DNA from: Psychrobacter pasteurii
GTDB lineage: Bacteria; Pseudomonadota; Gammaproteobacteria; Pseudomonadales; Moraxellaceae
Direction of reading: 5' to 3'
Length of the DNA stretch: 64,000 bases
Assembly: GCF_900162815.1 (NCBI RefSeq)
Contig: NZ_FUGD01000049.1
Coordinates: 1-64,000, forward strand
In this document: piece after piece, positions 38,503 to 49,245 of the stretch
How positions within the stretch are numbered: position 1 is the first letter of the stretch
Layout of the letters: each line of letters begins with the position of its first letter
The notes under the pieces: generated by a model
The model's database searches: none
Seen by the model: the letters and a program-made list of their open reading frames with translations, nothing else
Told to the model about the DNA's origin: nothing
Position numbers and translations under genes: made by a program

Positions 38503-41500
38503 TTAACCTCCCTGACCCTCTAACTGTGGTTTGTTATTCATTATGTTTGAAGCTTTTGGTGGATCTATTTTTACTACAGAGGCTGGTAAATGGCCATGTA
38601 AAATTGGCACTTGGCCCACTGGGTAACCAATACAGCCTTCTGCAAGATAAGTCACAATAGTTACTGGTAACTCGACGCGCTGCCCATCTACAGTGATGGC
38701 TAGCCAATCGTTATTACTCACTTGCCAATGCTCAGCATCCTCTACACCAATATAGAAGGCAGGTTGCTGCATTTGTTCTGCAACCACTGGGCTTCTATGT
38801 GCCATTGCAGAGCTGCCATATATATTATGCACCGGAACTAACTTGGCTTGACCTTGGAAAATACTGGTCTTAATAGGCTGAGCTAATTCTGGACGAATGT
38901 ATTCACGCTTAGCACGCTTTTTGGTTTCATCCATTAAGTCAAATAGACGGATACCTGGGTCGCCTTGTTTTAGGCTACCTCCTACTTTGTCTTGATACTT
39001 ATTCCAAGCTTGTGGTGAGTTCCAACCTGGTGCTTGAGCAAATGGAATCATTGAGCCTGGTGTCTGAGTGCCGCTATAACCTTCCATCGAGAAAGTTAAA
39101 CCGGTATCTAGATCTTTTGGCTGCATAGGCTCATGCACTGAGATATTGGCACGCATTGCGGTACGACCAGAATAACGTCTTGGCTCACGCGCAATTTTTA
39201 GACCTGAAATACGGAAGTCTGAATCAGGAGCTGCCTGTTTGATCCCTTCTAAATTCGGATGGGTTTTAATCAGCTCATTGATAACATCATCTAGCTGAGT
39301 CCAATCTAGAGGCAACTGATTTAGACTGGTTTCAACAGCATGTAGCCAGCGCCAGCCCTCTTTAATACAGTTTTTATTATCGTAATAGCTTGGATCATAA
39401 ACTTGGAAGAAGCGCTGAGCACGACCTTCAGCAGAAACTAAAGTACCATCTGCTTCGGCGAAACTTGCTGCAGGTAAGACGATATCCACAAATTTATGCC
39501 AGTATAAGCTTTGATGATCTAAAGCAATCACGGTCTTATCGCTTAACAGCTGAGCTAATTTATCGATATCTAAAGCATCGGTTAGTTGGTTTTCGGCGAC
39601 AATAACCGCATCGAAGTCTGATGCCAATAATTCTTCAACCGACTTACCACCTAATAGACAAACCCCAAAACTGTTGGCATTGGGCACACTTAAGTATAGT
39701 CCCGCTTGCTTACTGTATTTTTCATTGGCTTGCTTTAATTCTAAAGGCTCTTGGTTTGGCTGACGTTCTAGATTATCAGCTGCTTTAGATTGACCGGCTT
39801 GATCTGGTTTGGCATCCAGCTCTTTGTCCTCAGCAGGCTGTTGCTGAGCTTGTTGAGCACGAACCTTAGCATTATGAACTTCAATTTGCTCAAGCTCATA
39901 AGCTTTGATTTGATCACGTTTGTCCGTTAAGGCTTGGGCAATTTGAGCAGAAGCTTCGATAATAGCCACGCTAAACTGACCGGTACCTGAGACAACCAAT
40001 GGCTTATCAGCGGTCACTAAATCAAATGCGATTTGCTGAGCCAACTCTTGCATAGGGTCTTCTGGCTGCTCTTGTAGTGTAGCCTGCTTAATTTGCTCAA
40101 GATCATTACCCAAAGCCTTAATGGCATCTGCTACTGCAAAGCCTAAGCTGGCAATGTCTTCTGGCGTCGCCACACAGCTGACTTTACTGATGTCATCTAA
40201 CTTAGTTTGCACCGTATCAGCAATGTAGACTGGGCTTAGCTCTTTTTGACCAATACGCTGCACAGGCTCTGCTAACCAAGACTCTGTTCTTAGAGCTTCA
40301 GCCATTTTGATTTTTTTGTTTTTAGCAGCTTGACGGATGGCCAAAGCAATACGAGGGCTGGTCTGGGTAACATCTTCACCCAACACAAATACCGCATCAT
40401 ATTCTTCAATTTCAGCCATAGTTGGGTTATAAATGCCTTGAGTACTTAAAATCTCAATACATTTTTCGACCAGACTCTGTTGATGGCTGTTTAGACCGGT
40501 TGAGAAGTTATCAAAGCCAACTAATTTTTTTAGAGCGAAGTTGGTTTCTAAACTGGCTCGTGGTGAACCAATACCGATAACTTTTTTGTCCTTTAAGCGC
40601 TTCACAGTCTCATCTAAAGCATAGTCAACATTAATTTTGACGTGCTTGTCATTGATGTGCTCAATGGCTTGAACAGGACGGTCTTCACGGTTCACATAAC
40701 CATAGCTAAAGCGACCTAAGTCACATAAGAAATAACGGTTTACTTCACCGTTGTAACGGTTCTCAATACGACGTAACTCGCCATAGCGCTCACCGGCTGA
40801 AATATTACAGCCCGCTGAACAACCATGACAGATGCTTGGCGCATACTGCATGTCCCATTTTCGGTTATAACGGTCTGAATGCGTCTTATCAGTGAATACA
40901 CCGGTTGGACAAACTTCGGTTAAGTTACCTGAAAACTCGCTTTCAAGTTGACCGTCTTTGTCGCGACCAAAATAAACGCGGTTATTTGAGGCATAAACGC
41001 CTAAGTCTTCACCACCTGCGTAATCTTTATAATAACGAACACAGCGATAACAAGCGATACAGCGGTTCATTTCATGTGCAATGAATGGCCCTAACTCTTG
41101 GTTATGGTGTGTGCGCTTGGTGAAACGGTAACGACGTTTGTTATGACCTGACATATAAGTCATGTCTTGTAAGTGACAATGACCGCCCTCTTCACACGTT
41201 GGACAATCGTGAGGGTGGTTGGTCATTAAGAATTCAACAATAGATTTTCGAAATGCTTTGGCCTCAGCATCATCAACCGAAATATACATGTCATTGGTAG
41301 GAGCTACCATACATGACATGACCAATCGGCCTTTGCCTGCTGCTGCATCTTCTGCGTTGTTAAACTGCTTTACCGCGCACTGACGGCATGAGCCGACTGA
41401 ACCAAGTGCAGGGTGATAGCAGAAATAAGGCACATCGATACCCAGTGACAAACACGCCTCTAATAGGTTGTCTGCTCCGTTTACCTCGACCTGCTTACCG

Positions 41501-41520
41501 TCAATATGTATGACCGCCAT
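38503..41520 (-). CDS. nuoG: NADH-quinone oxidoreductase subunit G, with a polar insertion
   Basis: The iron-sulfur subunit that conducts electrons from NuoF/E towards NuoB. The N-terminal region binds a 2Fe-2S cluster ([20 protein letters not shown]) and 4Fe-4S clusters ([48 protein letters not shown]). The rest is a molybdopterin-oxidoreductase-like domain without active site. At 1005 residues it is about 100 longer than E. coli NuoG; much of the excess is a hydrophilic Q/A/E/K-rich insertion at roughly residues 545-600 ([20 protein letters not shown] and onward). AGAGGAG precedes the ATG. Confidence 0.96.
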   Translation of the reverse strand: MAVIHIDGKQVEVNGADNLLEACLSLGIDVPYFCYHPALGSVGSCRQCAVKQFNNAEDAAAGKGRLVMSCMVAPTNDMYISVDDAEAKAFRKSIVEFLMTNHPHDCPTCEEGGHCHLQDMTYMSGHNKRRYRFTKRTHHNQELGPFIAHEMNRCIACYRCVRYYKDYAGGEDLGVYASNNRVYFGRDKDGQLESEFSGNLTEVCPTGVFTDKTHSDRYNRKWDMQYAPSICHGCSAGCNISAGERYGELRRIENRYNGEVNRYFLCDLGRFSYGYVNREDRPVQAIEHINDKHVKINVDYALDETVKRLKDKKVIGIGSPRASLETNFALKKLVGFDNFSTGLNSHQQSLVEKCIEILSTQGIYNPTMAEIEEYDAVFVLGEDVTQTSPRIALAIRQAAKNKKIKMAEALRTESWLAEPVQRIGQKELSPVYIADTVQTKLDDISKVSCVATPEDIASLGFAVADAIKALGNDLEQIKQATLQEQPEDPMQELAQQIAFDLVTADKPLVVSGTGQFSVAIIEASAQIAQALTDKRDQIKAYELEQIEVHNAKVRAQQAQQQPAEDKELDAKPDQAGQSKAADNLERQPNQEPLELKQANEKYSKQAGLYLSVPNANSFGVCLLGGKSVEELLASDFDAVIVAENQLTDALDIDKLAQLLSDKTVIALDHQSLYWHKFVDIVLPAASFAEADGTLVSAEGRAQRFFQVYDPSYYDNKNCIKEGWRWLHAVETSLNQLPLDWTQLDDVINELIKTHPNLEGIKQAAPDSDFRISGLKIAREPRRYSGRTAMRANISVHEPMQPKDLDTGLTFSMEGYSGTQTPGSMIPFAQAPGWNSPQAWNKYQDKVGGSLKQGDPGIRLFDLMDETKKRAKREYIRPELAQPIKTSIFQGQAKLVPVHNIYGSSAMAHRSPVVAEQMQQPAFYIGVEDAEHWQVSNNDWLAITVDGQRVELPVTIVTYLAEGCIGYPVGQVPILHGHLPASVVKIDPPKASNIMNNKPQLEGQGG

Positions 41521-41536
41521 GCCTGTTTCTACTCCT

Positions 41537-43150
41537 CTACTTCACATCACTAGGGTTAGAAGTTGGGGTCTTATTCCCGGCTTCTGCGCCTGCTGTTGTA
41601 TCCGAATTAACGTTACTACCGGTATCTGCGCCTGAATTAGACGATGCTGCAGGACTGCTATTTCCCATAGATGACATTACTTTTTTAATTTCCGACTCAG
41701 CCCATTCCGAGGTCTCAGCATCTACTTCAACGGCTGGTACCACGATTTTGCTGTCAAATTCATGACGGAAATATTTAAGCGCACTCATTAATGGCTCCAT
41801 AGCCCCTGGTGCGTGCGCACAGAAAGTCTTGCCTAACCATAAATCACGAGTTAAGCCTTCAAGCTTTTCAACATCACCGACTTGACCTTCACCATCATCG
41901 ATAGCGGTCAATAGCTTCACGCCCCAAGGTAAGCCATCACGGCAAGGGGTACAAAAACCGCAGGATTCACGTTGGAAGAAAATCTCTAAGTTTTTAAGTA
42001 GTGGCACCATGTCCTGTGACTCATCAACCACCATAATCAGACCGGTACCCATACGGCTGCCCGCCTTTTGGATACTATCAAAGTCCATTGGGACATCTAA
42101 GTGATCTGTAGTTAGGAAGTCGGTAGAAGCCCCGCCTGGTAGCCAAGCTTTTAGACGCTTGCCCTGCTTCATGCCGCCGGCCAAGTCTTCAATGATTTCA
42201 CGTGCTGTATAACCAAATGGCAATTCCCAAAGACCTGGATCATTCACCAGACCAGAACAGCCAAAGATTTTGGTTCCTGGCGTGGTACTGTTGCCCTTCT
42301 CATTTGGCAGACTTTGATACCACTCAACACCATTCACCAAGATGGCTGGCATATTACTTAAAGTCTCTACGTTGTTCACAACGGTTGGACGACCCCAAGC
42401 GCCTGACACTTGTGGGAAAGGTGGCTTAGTACGTGGGTTAGCACGGCGGCCTTCTAGACAGTTAATTAAAGCAGTTTCTTCACCGCAAATATAACGACCG
42501 GCGCCAGTGTGTACGTGTAGGTTAAAGCCAAATTCTGAGCCTAAGATATTATCGCCCAATAAATTGTTGGCCAAACACTCATCAATGGCAGCCATTAAGC
42601 GCTCTGCTGCTAAAATATACTCACCACGGATAAAGATATAACCGTCAGTGGCACCAATGGCATGAGCGGTAATTAGCATACCTTCGATAAGCTGAAATGG
42701 CAGACGCTCCATTAACAAGCGGTCTTTAAAGGTGCCTGGCTCCATTTCGTCAGCGTTACAGATTAGGTAGCGTGGGCCCCCATCTGGAGGCGTCATAAAT
42801 GACCATTTAAGACCTGCGTTAAAGCCTGCACCACCACGGCCGCGAACGTTGGCCGCTTTAATCATATCGCCCACTTCTTTTGGCGCTTTATTTAAAGCGG
42901 TCTTTAGACCTTCAAAACCACGTAAAGATTGATAAGTTTCTAAATCTAAAATGGCATCATGGTGTGCCAAACGCCAAGTTAACGGCTTAGTCTCGATTGT
43001 CGCAGTAGCTTTGCCACCATAGATAGGCACACGTTGATTGTTCAACTGGCTGGGTGCTTGACCTTGCTTACGACGAGCAAACTGCTCAGCAATGCTCAAT
43101 CTTGGTGTTGCAGCATTTTCGGCAGCTAAATTTTGTTCATTCTGACTCAT
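41537..43150 (-). CDS. nuoF: NADH-quinone oxidoreductase subunit F
   Basis: The NADH-oxidising flavoprotein subunit. Visible are the NADH-binding [16 protein letters not shown], the FMN site [36 protein letters not shown], and the 4Fe-4S ligands in [12 protein letters not shown] plus Cys in [13 protein letters not shown]. It is 537 residues, about 90 more than usual: an N-terminal polar segment of about 50 residues ([20 protein letters not shown]) and a C-terminal Ser/Asn/Thr/Gly-rich tail of about 40 ([20 protein letters not shown] onward). It overlaps the nuoE stop by four bases. Confidence 0.97.
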   Translation of the reverse strand: MSQNEQNLAAENAATPRLSIAEQFARRKQGQAPSQLNNQRVPIYGGKATATIETKPLTWRLAHHDAILDLETYQSLRGFEGLKTALNKAPKEVGDMIKAANVRGRGGAGFNAGLKWSFMTPPDGGPRYLICNADEMEPGTFKDRLLMERLPFQLIEGMLITAHAIGATDGYIFIRGEYILAAERLMAAIDECLANNLLGDNILGSEFGFNLHVHTGAGRYICGEETALINCLEGRRANPRTKPPFPQVSGAWGRPTVVNNVETLSNMPAILVNGVEWYQSLPNEKGNSTTPGTKIFGCSGLVNDPGLWELPFGYTAREIIEDLAGGMKQGKRLKAWLPGGASTDFLTTDHLDVPMDFDSIQKAGSRMGTGLIMVVDESQDMVPLLKNLEIFFQRESCGFCTPCRDGLPWGVKLLTAIDDGEGQVGDVEKLEGLTRDLWLGKTFCAHAPGAMEPLMSALKYFRHEFDSKIVVPAVEVDAETSEWAESEIKKVMSSMGNSSPAASSNSGADTGSNVNSDTTAGAEAGNKTPTSNPSDVK

Positions 43151-43659
43151 GGATAATACTCCAATAACTCGGCAACCTGATCAGGAGTAACAGGACCAAA
43201 AGTATCTTCATCAATTAACACAGAAGGGCCTTTATCGCAGTTACCTAAGCAGCAAATAGGCAATAAAGTGAAGCGACCATCTGCTGTGGTCTGACCAAAA
43301 TCAACCCCTAACTGGCTTTTTAACTCAGCGGCCAACTCTTCATAGCCTGTTAAATAGCAGGCAATAGAGTCACAAACCAAAATCACATGGCGTCCCACTG
43401 GCGAGCGATAAATACGGTTAAAGAAAGTAGCAACCCCTTCAATATCGGTTACTGGCACATCAAGTAAATTAGCAATCGCATTTACTTGAGCATCATCTAC
43501 CCAACCATTGCGCTTTTGAACCAATTTCAAAGCATCCAATGAAGCCGCTCTTGCTTGAGGATAATGATGAATGTACTCATTAATTCCCTCAATCTCTTGA
43601 GCAGTCAAGATGCTGGCAACATCTACGGTTGGGGTTTTATCGGTAACAATCTTAATCAT
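43147..43659 (-). CDS. nuoE: NADH-quinone oxidoreductase subunit E
   Basis: Thioredoxin-like subunit that binds the N1a 2Fe-2S cluster. The four cysteines lie in [15 protein letters not shown] and [13 protein letters not shown]. The N-terminal helical region contains [19 protein letters not shown] and [15 protein letters not shown]. Its 170-residue length is normal. Stop overlaps the nuoF start (ATGA). An 86-base gap separates it from nuoCD. Confidence 0.97.
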   Translation of the reverse strand: MIKIVTDKTPTVDVASILTAQEIEGINEYIHHYPQARAASLDALKLVQKRNGWVDDAQVNAIANLLDVPVTDIEGVATFFNRIYRSPVGRHVILVCDSIACYLTGYEELAAELKSQLGVDFGQTTADGRFTLLPICCLGNCDKGPSVLIDEDTFGPVTPDQVAELLEYYP

Positions 43660-43745
43660 TGTATTATTTTCTCTTTAACTGCTAGCCAGGTTTAATGGCC
43701 CTGCTGGCTTGATACCCTAGAAAATTGAAAACTATCCGCTATCTT

Positions 43746-45533
43746 TTATCTGTCTGTATCGGCCATAACAATATCAATTGAGGCTAAATAGATAATCGCG
43801 TCTGACACCAAACTGCCGTTAATCACAGAAGGCATTTGCTGTAAATGAGCAAATGTTGGCGTACGAATACGAGTACGATAACTCATGGTCGAGCGATCTG
43901 AGGTAATGTAATAGCTATTAATACCCTTAGTCGCTTCCACCATCATTGAGGCTTCACCCGCTGGCATTACTGGACCCCAAGATACCGAAATAAAGTGATT
44001 AATTAGGGTTTCAATATCATTTAAAGTACGGTCTTTTGGTGGTGGCACAGCCAATGGATGATCGGCTTTATAAGGCCCAGACGGCATATTATCCATACAC
44101 TGTCTGATAATGCGTAATGATTGACGAATCTCTTCAATCTTCACCATACAGCGGTCATAAGCGTCGCCGTTATAGCCTACGGGAATTTCAAAGTCGTAGT
44201 TCTCATAACCCATGTACGGACGAGCTTTACGCAAGTCAAACTCAACGCCAGTAGCACGCAGACCCGCACCGGTAACACCCCAAGCTAAAGCTTGTTTGGC
44301 ATCATACTGAGCGACGTTTTGAGTACGGCCTTTTAGTACTGAGTTCTCCATTGCTGCTTTAACATATTCGTCTAAGCGTTTTGGCATCCAATCTAAGAAC
44401 TCACGTACCAGACGCTGCCAACCACGAGGTAAGTCCGCTGCTGTACCGCCAATACGGAACCAAGCAGGGTGCATACGGTAACCGGTCACCGCTTCAATCA
44501 CGTCATAAGCTTTTTGACGGTCGGTAAACATATAGAATACTGGGGTCATACCACCAGCATCTTGAATAAAGGTACCGAAGTACAATAAGTTGTTGGTAAT
44601 ACGGAAGAACTCACTCATCATCACACGGATGGTTTGAGCGCGCTCTGGAACAGTAATTCCTGCTAATTGCTCAACCGCCATAACATAAGGCAGCTCATTC
44701 ATTACGCCGCCAAGATAGTCGATACGGTCAGTGTATGGAATGTATGAGTGCCAAGTTTGACGCTCTGCCATCTTCTCAGCACCACGATGGTGATAACCGA
44801 TATCTGGAATACAGTCGATGATCTCTTCACCATCTAGCTGTAGCACCAATCTGAATGCACCGTGAGCTGAAGGGTGGTTAGGTCCTAAGTTTAGGAACAT
44901 AAAGTCTTCATCACGACCACTGCGCTTCATGCCCCACTCTTCAGGAACAAAACGTAGGTTCTCTTGCTCAAACTGTTGCTTAGCAGCGTTTAAGAAGTAA
45001 GGCGTAAATTCTGTGGCACGCGCATGATACTCTTTGCGTAGCGGGTGACCTTCCCAGTATTTAGGCAATAAAATACGGGTTAAGTGAGGATGTCCTTCAA
45101 AGACAATACCAAACATATCCCACACTTCACGCTCATACCAGTTGGCATTTGGCCAAATCTTGGTCGCTGTAGGAACGTTTAGATCATCTTCTGACAAGGC
45201 TACTTTGACACGAATATCGCTATTACGCTCAAGAGACATTAAGTGGTAAAAGACTGTGAAATCACTGGCAGGCAACCCATCACGATGTTTACGCAAACGC
45301 TCATCCATTGCAGATAAGTCAAGTAACATCACATAAGGCTTAGGCAGGGTGCGTAAGAACATTAGGATTTCAAGTAAATCACTTCGTGCAACCCAAATGG
45401 TAGGAATGCCATCAAAAGTAAATTGCTCTGTAAATTTACCCGCAAATTTAGTTCCAAGTTCACGCAGCACGGGATGCTGTGTCGTATTTGGATTGGCGCT
45501 ATTATTAGTCGCGTTGCTATTATCCGTTACCAT
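43746..45533 (-). CDS. nuoC: NADH-quinone oxidoreductase subunits C and D, fused
   Basis: A 595-residue fusion of the NuoC and NuoD subunits (often called nuoCD), as in enterobacteria and Moraxellaceae. The NuoC part (about 1-190) includes [19 protein letters not shown] and [19 protein letters not shown]. The NuoD part has [20 protein letters not shown] with quinone-site His residues, [32 protein letters not shown], and the C-terminal [12 protein letters not shown]. NuoD helps form the quinone pocket. The gap to nuoB upstream is 160 bases. Confidence 0.97.
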   Translation of the reverse strand: MVTDNSNATNNSANPNTTQHPVLRELGTKFAGKFTEQFTFDGIPTIWVARSDLLEILMFLRTLPKPYVMLLDLSAMDERLRKHRDGLPASDFTVFYHLMSLERNSDIRVKVALSEDDLNVPTATKIWPNANWYEREVWDMFGIVFEGHPHLTRILLPKYWEGHPLRKEYHARATEFTPYFLNAAKQQFEQENLRFVPEEWGMKRSGRDEDFMFLNLGPNHPSAHGAFRLVLQLDGEEIIDCIPDIGYHHRGAEKMAERQTWHSYIPYTDRIDYLGGVMNELPYVMAVEQLAGITVPERAQTIRVMMSEFFRITNNLLYFGTFIQDAGGMTPVFYMFTDRQKAYDVIEAVTGYRMHPAWFRIGGTAADLPRGWQRLVREFLDWMPKRLDEYVKAAMENSVLKGRTQNVAQYDAKQALAWGVTGAGLRATGVEFDLRKARPYMGYENYDFEIPVGYNGDAYDRCMVKIEEIRQSLRIIRQCMDNMPSGPYKADHPLAVPPPKDRTLNDIETLINHFISVSWGPVMPAGEASMMVEATKGINSYYITSDRSTMSYRTRIRTPTFAHLQQMPSVINGSLVSDAIIYLASIDIVMADTDR

Positions 45534-45693
45534 GGTTACCGCTTACCTCAGAGTCATTGCAATTATTGCGAATACGGAAGGGTGAATATTTTTATGAAGG
45601 GTTCTGTACTTTGGGCACAAAACCCTATTTTAACTGTCTAACTTTACTGGCTATCAAATTTACTCGCTAGCAAATAAGCTAATAAAGCCTAGT

Positions 45694-46362
45694 TTAGATG
45701 CTATCTGGGCTGCGTAAGTTCTTCACTGCAATGCGATCGGCTTGTTTGCGATCACGCTCAGGCAACATTTGTGGCTGGTAGATACCTTTTTCATTTACAT
45801 AAGCCCCTAATGGACGGCGCTCTTTGGTAATAGAATCTTGTAATAGCATCAAGCCTTGAATCAACGCTTCAGGGCGAGGTGGACAGCCTGGTACATAGAC
45901 ATCCACGGGAATAATTTTATCCACGCCTTGTACCACTGAATAAATGTCGTACATACCGCCAGAGTTAGCACAAGAGCCCATAGAGATTACCCATTTTGGC
46001 TCAAGCATCTGTTCATATAGACGCTGAATAACTGGGGCCATCTTCACAAAACAAGTGCCAGCCACAATCATTACGTCAGCCTGACGAGGAGAAGCACGAA
46101 TAACCTCAGCCCCGAAACGTGATAAGTCATGCACTGCTGTTAAAGTCGTTGCATATTCAACGTAGCAGCATGAAGTACCAAAGTTAAATGGCCAAAGTGA
46201 GTTTTTACGTCCCCAGTTAGCTGAGGCATGTACCATATCCTCAAGCTTACCCATAAACACGTTACGGTTGACTTCATCCTCAATAGGATTATTAACTGTT
46301 TGACGTGTCTGCGCAGGATAAGTTTCGGCGTCAGGATTAGCACGGGTTAGCGTATATTTCAT
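45694..46362 (-). CDS. nuoB: NADH-quinone oxidoreductase subunit B
   Basis: Carries cluster N2, the last iron-sulfur centre before quinone. Ligands are the tandem Cys in [13 protein letters not shown], a Cys in [14 protein letters not shown] or [12 protein letters not shown], and [14 protein letters not shown]. The 222-residue length is normal for this group, with a basic C-terminal tail ([16 protein letters not shown]). AAGGG precedes the ATG. It follows nuoA by 10 bases. Confidence 0.97.
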   Translation of the reverse strand: MKYTLTRANPDAETYPAQTRQTVNNPIEDEVNRNVFMGKLEDMVHASANWGRKNSLWPFNFGTSCCYVEYATTLTAVHDLSRFGAEVIRASPRQADVMIVAGTCFVKMAPVIQRLYEQMLEPKWVISMGSCANSGGMYDIYSVVQGVDKIIPVDVYVPGCPPRPEALIQGLMLLQDSITKERRPLGAYVNEKGIYQPQMLPERDRKQADRIAVKNLRSPDSI

Positions 46363-46372
46363 GATTTAACCC

Positions 46373-47011
46373 TTAAGAAGACGATTTATTAGACGAAGAT
46401 GAAGGAGTTGAAGCTTGGCTGAAGTCAGCTGTGGTGATATTACCCGTCACGTTAATACGGTCAATATTCGCTAAGTGACGTTTATTGGCTTCAATATCAT
46501 TAGAGACATTAACTTGACCAGAAGATTGAGCAGGCACTTTGCCTGTTGGGTCGGTATGTAGCTCATCAATACCATTAAACTGAGTGATACTGGCTAGGTC
46601 GAAACCTGCAGGAGCTTGAGTTAGACGCTCTTTTTTACGGCGTTTATCAGAAGGTGCCCAGTTCATTGCCCCTAATTTAAGTTCATAAACCAGACCAACA
46701 AACAAAATACCAATAAAGACGGCGGCGGTAGCAAAGCCAATCCAGCCCACTTCTCTTACAGATACGGAATAAGCATACAGATATAAAGCTTCTAAATCGA
46801 AAATAACAAAGAAGATGGCCACAAGATAGAATTTTGCAGACATACGAATTCGGGCATTGCCAGCTCCGACAACGCCCGATTCAAATACTTCTTCTTTTTC
46901 TGTACCTTGCGAGCGTCCACCTAATAAACGGGGTACTACCAGCATGAATACAACCAAACCAATAGCTGCCAAAATGAAGGCTAATGCTGACCAATTAAAG
47001 GCGGAACTCAT
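46373..47011 (-). CDS. nuoA: NADH-quinone oxidoreductase subunit A with long C-terminal tail
   Basis: First gene of the complex I operon; a three-helix membrane subunit (helices about 5-30, 62-85, 92-115). The conserved acidic loop KEEVFESGVVGAGNARIRMS and the helix VAIFFVIFDLEALYLYAYS are present. It is 212 residues, where 120-150 is usual: after residue ~130 comes a hydrophilic tail of about 80 residues ending in a run of Ser/Asn (TPSSSSNKSSS). AAGGAGA precedes the ATG. A promoter candidate lies about 100 bases upstream. Confidence 0.96.
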   Translation of the reverse strand: MSSAFNWSALAFILAAIGLVVFMLVVPRLLGGRSQGTEKEEVFESGVVGAGNARIRMSAKFYLVAIFFVIFDLEALYLYAYSVSVREVGWIGFATAAVFIGILFVGLVYELKLGAMNWAPSDKRRKKERLTQAPAGFDLASITQFNGIDELHTDPTGKVPAQSSGQVNVSNDIEANKRHLANIDRINVTGNITTADFSQASTPSSSSNKSSS

Positions 47012-47114
47012 CTGTATATCTCCTTACTGGCACGTATCCTCTGAAGCCCTTAGTTTATTCTGAGGATAAGAGCAGTGATTTATAGGATACATCGGCTGGT
47101 AAAATTAAGGTGCT

Positions 47115-47144
47115 ACTATACTTTTTTTACAGACTAAATGCCAA
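47115..47144 (-). promoter_or_regulatory. Candidate sigma-70 promoter of the nuo operon
   Basis: On the minus strand TTGGCA (47144-47139) is followed after 18 bases by TATAGT (47120-47115). This would start transcription near 47108, leaving a leader of roughly 97 bases before nuoA. Sequence match only. Confidence 0.45.
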
Positions 47145-47298
47145 TTTAATACTGAATGAGAAGGTCATATTTCAAAATATATTCCCTCTTTACATGCATT
47201 GACATTTATGGCTTTTTACAGCAACACCTTTCAGTAAACGTTTGAATATAAAATAATTTATCGCATTTCACGATTGGTGCTTAAGTCACTCTTAAGCC

Positions 47299-47874
47299 CT
47301 ACGTGCGAGGTAGAGTTACCCCTACCTGACCTTGGTACTTACCCCCACGGTCTTTATAACTGGTCTCACAAACATCATCAGCATCACTTTGGAAAAATAG
47401 CATTTGTGCTACCCCTTCACCGGCATAAATACGAGCAGGTAAAGTGGTGGTATTACTAAATTCTAAAGTAACGTGCCCTTCCCACTCAGGCTCAAGCGGG
47501 GTAACGTTGACGATTATACCACAGCGAGCGTAAGTAGATTTACCTAAGCAAATGGTTAAAACATCACGAGGGATTCTAAAATATTCTACCGTACGCGCTA
47601 GGGCAAATGAGTTGGGAGGAATAATACACTCATCTCCAACGATATCGATGAAGCTGTTTTCATCAAAGTTTTTAGGATCGACTATGGCAGAGTGCACATT
47701 GGTGAAAACTTTAAACTCACGGGCACAGCGCACATCATAGCCATAGCTAGAAGTACCGTAGCTAACCAGCTTATCGCCAGCGTCATTAAAACGGACTTGG
47801 CCGGGTTCATATGGCTCAATCATGCCATGTTCTTCAGCCATTTTACGAATCCAGCGGTCAGATTTAATTGACAT
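47299..47874 (-). CDS. dcd: dCTP deaminase
   Basis: Deaminates dCTP to dUTP for thymidylate synthesis. At 191 residues it matches the E. coli enzyme (193). Conserved stretches are [60 protein letters not shown] (with the residues of the active site) and [20 protein letters not shown] with the catalytic Glu region. GAGGG lies before the ATG. Its place near apbC and metG is common in gammaproteobacteria. Confidence 0.96.
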   Translation of the reverse strand: MSIKSDRWIRKMAEEHGMIEPYEPGQVRFNDAGDKLVSYGTSSYGYDVRCAREFKVFTNVHSAIVDPKNFDENSFIDIVGDECIIPPNSFALARTVEYFRIPRDVLTICLGKSTYARCGIIVNVTPLEPEWEGHVTLEFSNTTTLPARIYAGEGVAQMLFFQSDADDVCETSYKDRGGKYQGQVGVTLPRT

Positions 47875-48141
47875 TTTACACCCTCAAACTATTGATTTAA
47901 AACTATTAATTTAAAATAAGATATTATACAAAAGGTAAATTATAAAAGATTCGACCTTGTAATTACAGCTTCATTACTCATCGTGCTATCGATTTAAGCC
48001 ATTTAGTGTGGCTATTTTACGCTCATTAATCACTTTGTGCTAATACTGTAGCGTATTCACTCATTTAAAATGTAAACAGCACCTACTGCCTTTATTTTTG
48101 TTTTGGGTAAATTGGTCAAATAACAGTCTTTACCATTTGCT

Positions 48142-49245
48142 TTACCATTTGGCAAAATGATCTTCTGCTAGCCCCATCACCTGGTCTAAAACGATAATCT
48201 CTCCCTCTGCAAGCTTTATATGACCTGAATAATGGCCTATCCATTGCTCGAAGATACTGGCTAATAATCCATAGTTATCCGTCTTTTTATAGACTTTAAG
48301 CGGAGTAAAAGTCAGCTCAATATCGACCAGACTCCAGCCTAGGTTTTGATGACTAATACTCCAAGCAGAGTTGCTTTCACTGTCTTGACTGTCTCTTCGG
48401 AACATTACTGAAGGGAGATGATAAATTTCACCGTCTAGCCAGCAAGCATTCTCACTCACCCCAGTCTCATTAACGCCCATAGATAAATTCAGCATGAACT
48501 GCCGGCCGTCAACAAGCTGGGTATTAATACAACTCCAAAACCAGTTGGTCTCATGGCGCATAAAGCCTAAGGTCCAATCTAAGTTGGCACGGGTGGAGGA
48601 CTCAAATTCAAGATGAGTCAGAGTGCTTTGTTCGCCTTCACTCTCACTGGTTATAGAATAATGCTTGGACGAGCTATGTAGGATTAACTCTCCTGAGGTC
48701 GCTTCAAATGGCTCTTTTTGGGTAAAGGTCCAGCCTCGTCTACCTGAAGGCGAGCATACGGCTAACGGCTGCTTGGCTCGCTGCAAGTCGGCATTCACCG
48801 TAAATACTTCACTATTTAATCTGACACTCGCAAACTCAGGGGAGAAGTGCATTTTCACCGTCAGCTTGTCATGTTCGAAGACCATCTCGCCATTTTGATG
48901 ATCACCGCTAAACTGAGTGTTTAATGTCAGAGGTAGTAAGGCTTCAACTATCTCAAACTGTTTAGTGCCTTCATGATAAATATAAGCAAACGCCGTCGTC
49001 GCCAACTTAATCGTAGCCACAGCCAGACAGATTCGATAAGGCCCATGTACTATTTGAATAAAGGCAAACTGATTGGCTTTTAATTGCTTGCGCCACTGAG
49101 CGACTGGCTTTTGCGAAATCAGGTGGCTGTGATAATCCAAATAATTTATTTGGTTTACCTGAGAGAACACCCCAAACTTAGGCTGCCCTTGCTCAATAAG
49201 CTTATCAATGGCAGCTAAGTCATAAGAAGCTGTATTATTTATCAT
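48142..49245 (-). CDS. DUF2804-family protein
   Basis: A 367-residue protein that I assign to DUF2804 from its overall pattern, including the block KQPLAVCSPSGRRGWTFTQK around residue 158-177, then NLDWTLGFMRHETNWFWSC and LNLSMGVNETG. No signal peptide or membrane helix is visible; the sequence looks beta-rich. The family has no established function known to me. Its ATG overlaps the apbC stop as TAATG, so it is translated in step with apbC. Confidence 0.75.
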   Translation of the reverse strand: MINNTASYDLAAIDKLIEQGQPKFGVFSQVNQINYLDYHSHLISQKPVAQWRKQLKANQFAFIQIVHGPYRICLAVATIKLATTAFAYIYHEGTKQFEIVEALLPLTLNTQFSGDHQNGEMVFEHDKLTVKMHFSPEFASVRLNSEVFTVNADLQRAKQPLAVCSPSGRRGWTFTQKEPFEATSGELILHSSSKHYSITSESEGEQSTLTHLEFESSTRANLDWTLGFMRHETNWFWSCINTQLVDGRQFMLNLSMGVNETGVSENACWLDGEIYHLPSVMFRRDSQDSESNSAWSISHQNLGWSLVDIELTFTPLKVYKKTDNYGLLASIFEQWIGHYSGHIKLAEGEIIVLDQVMGLAEDHFAKW

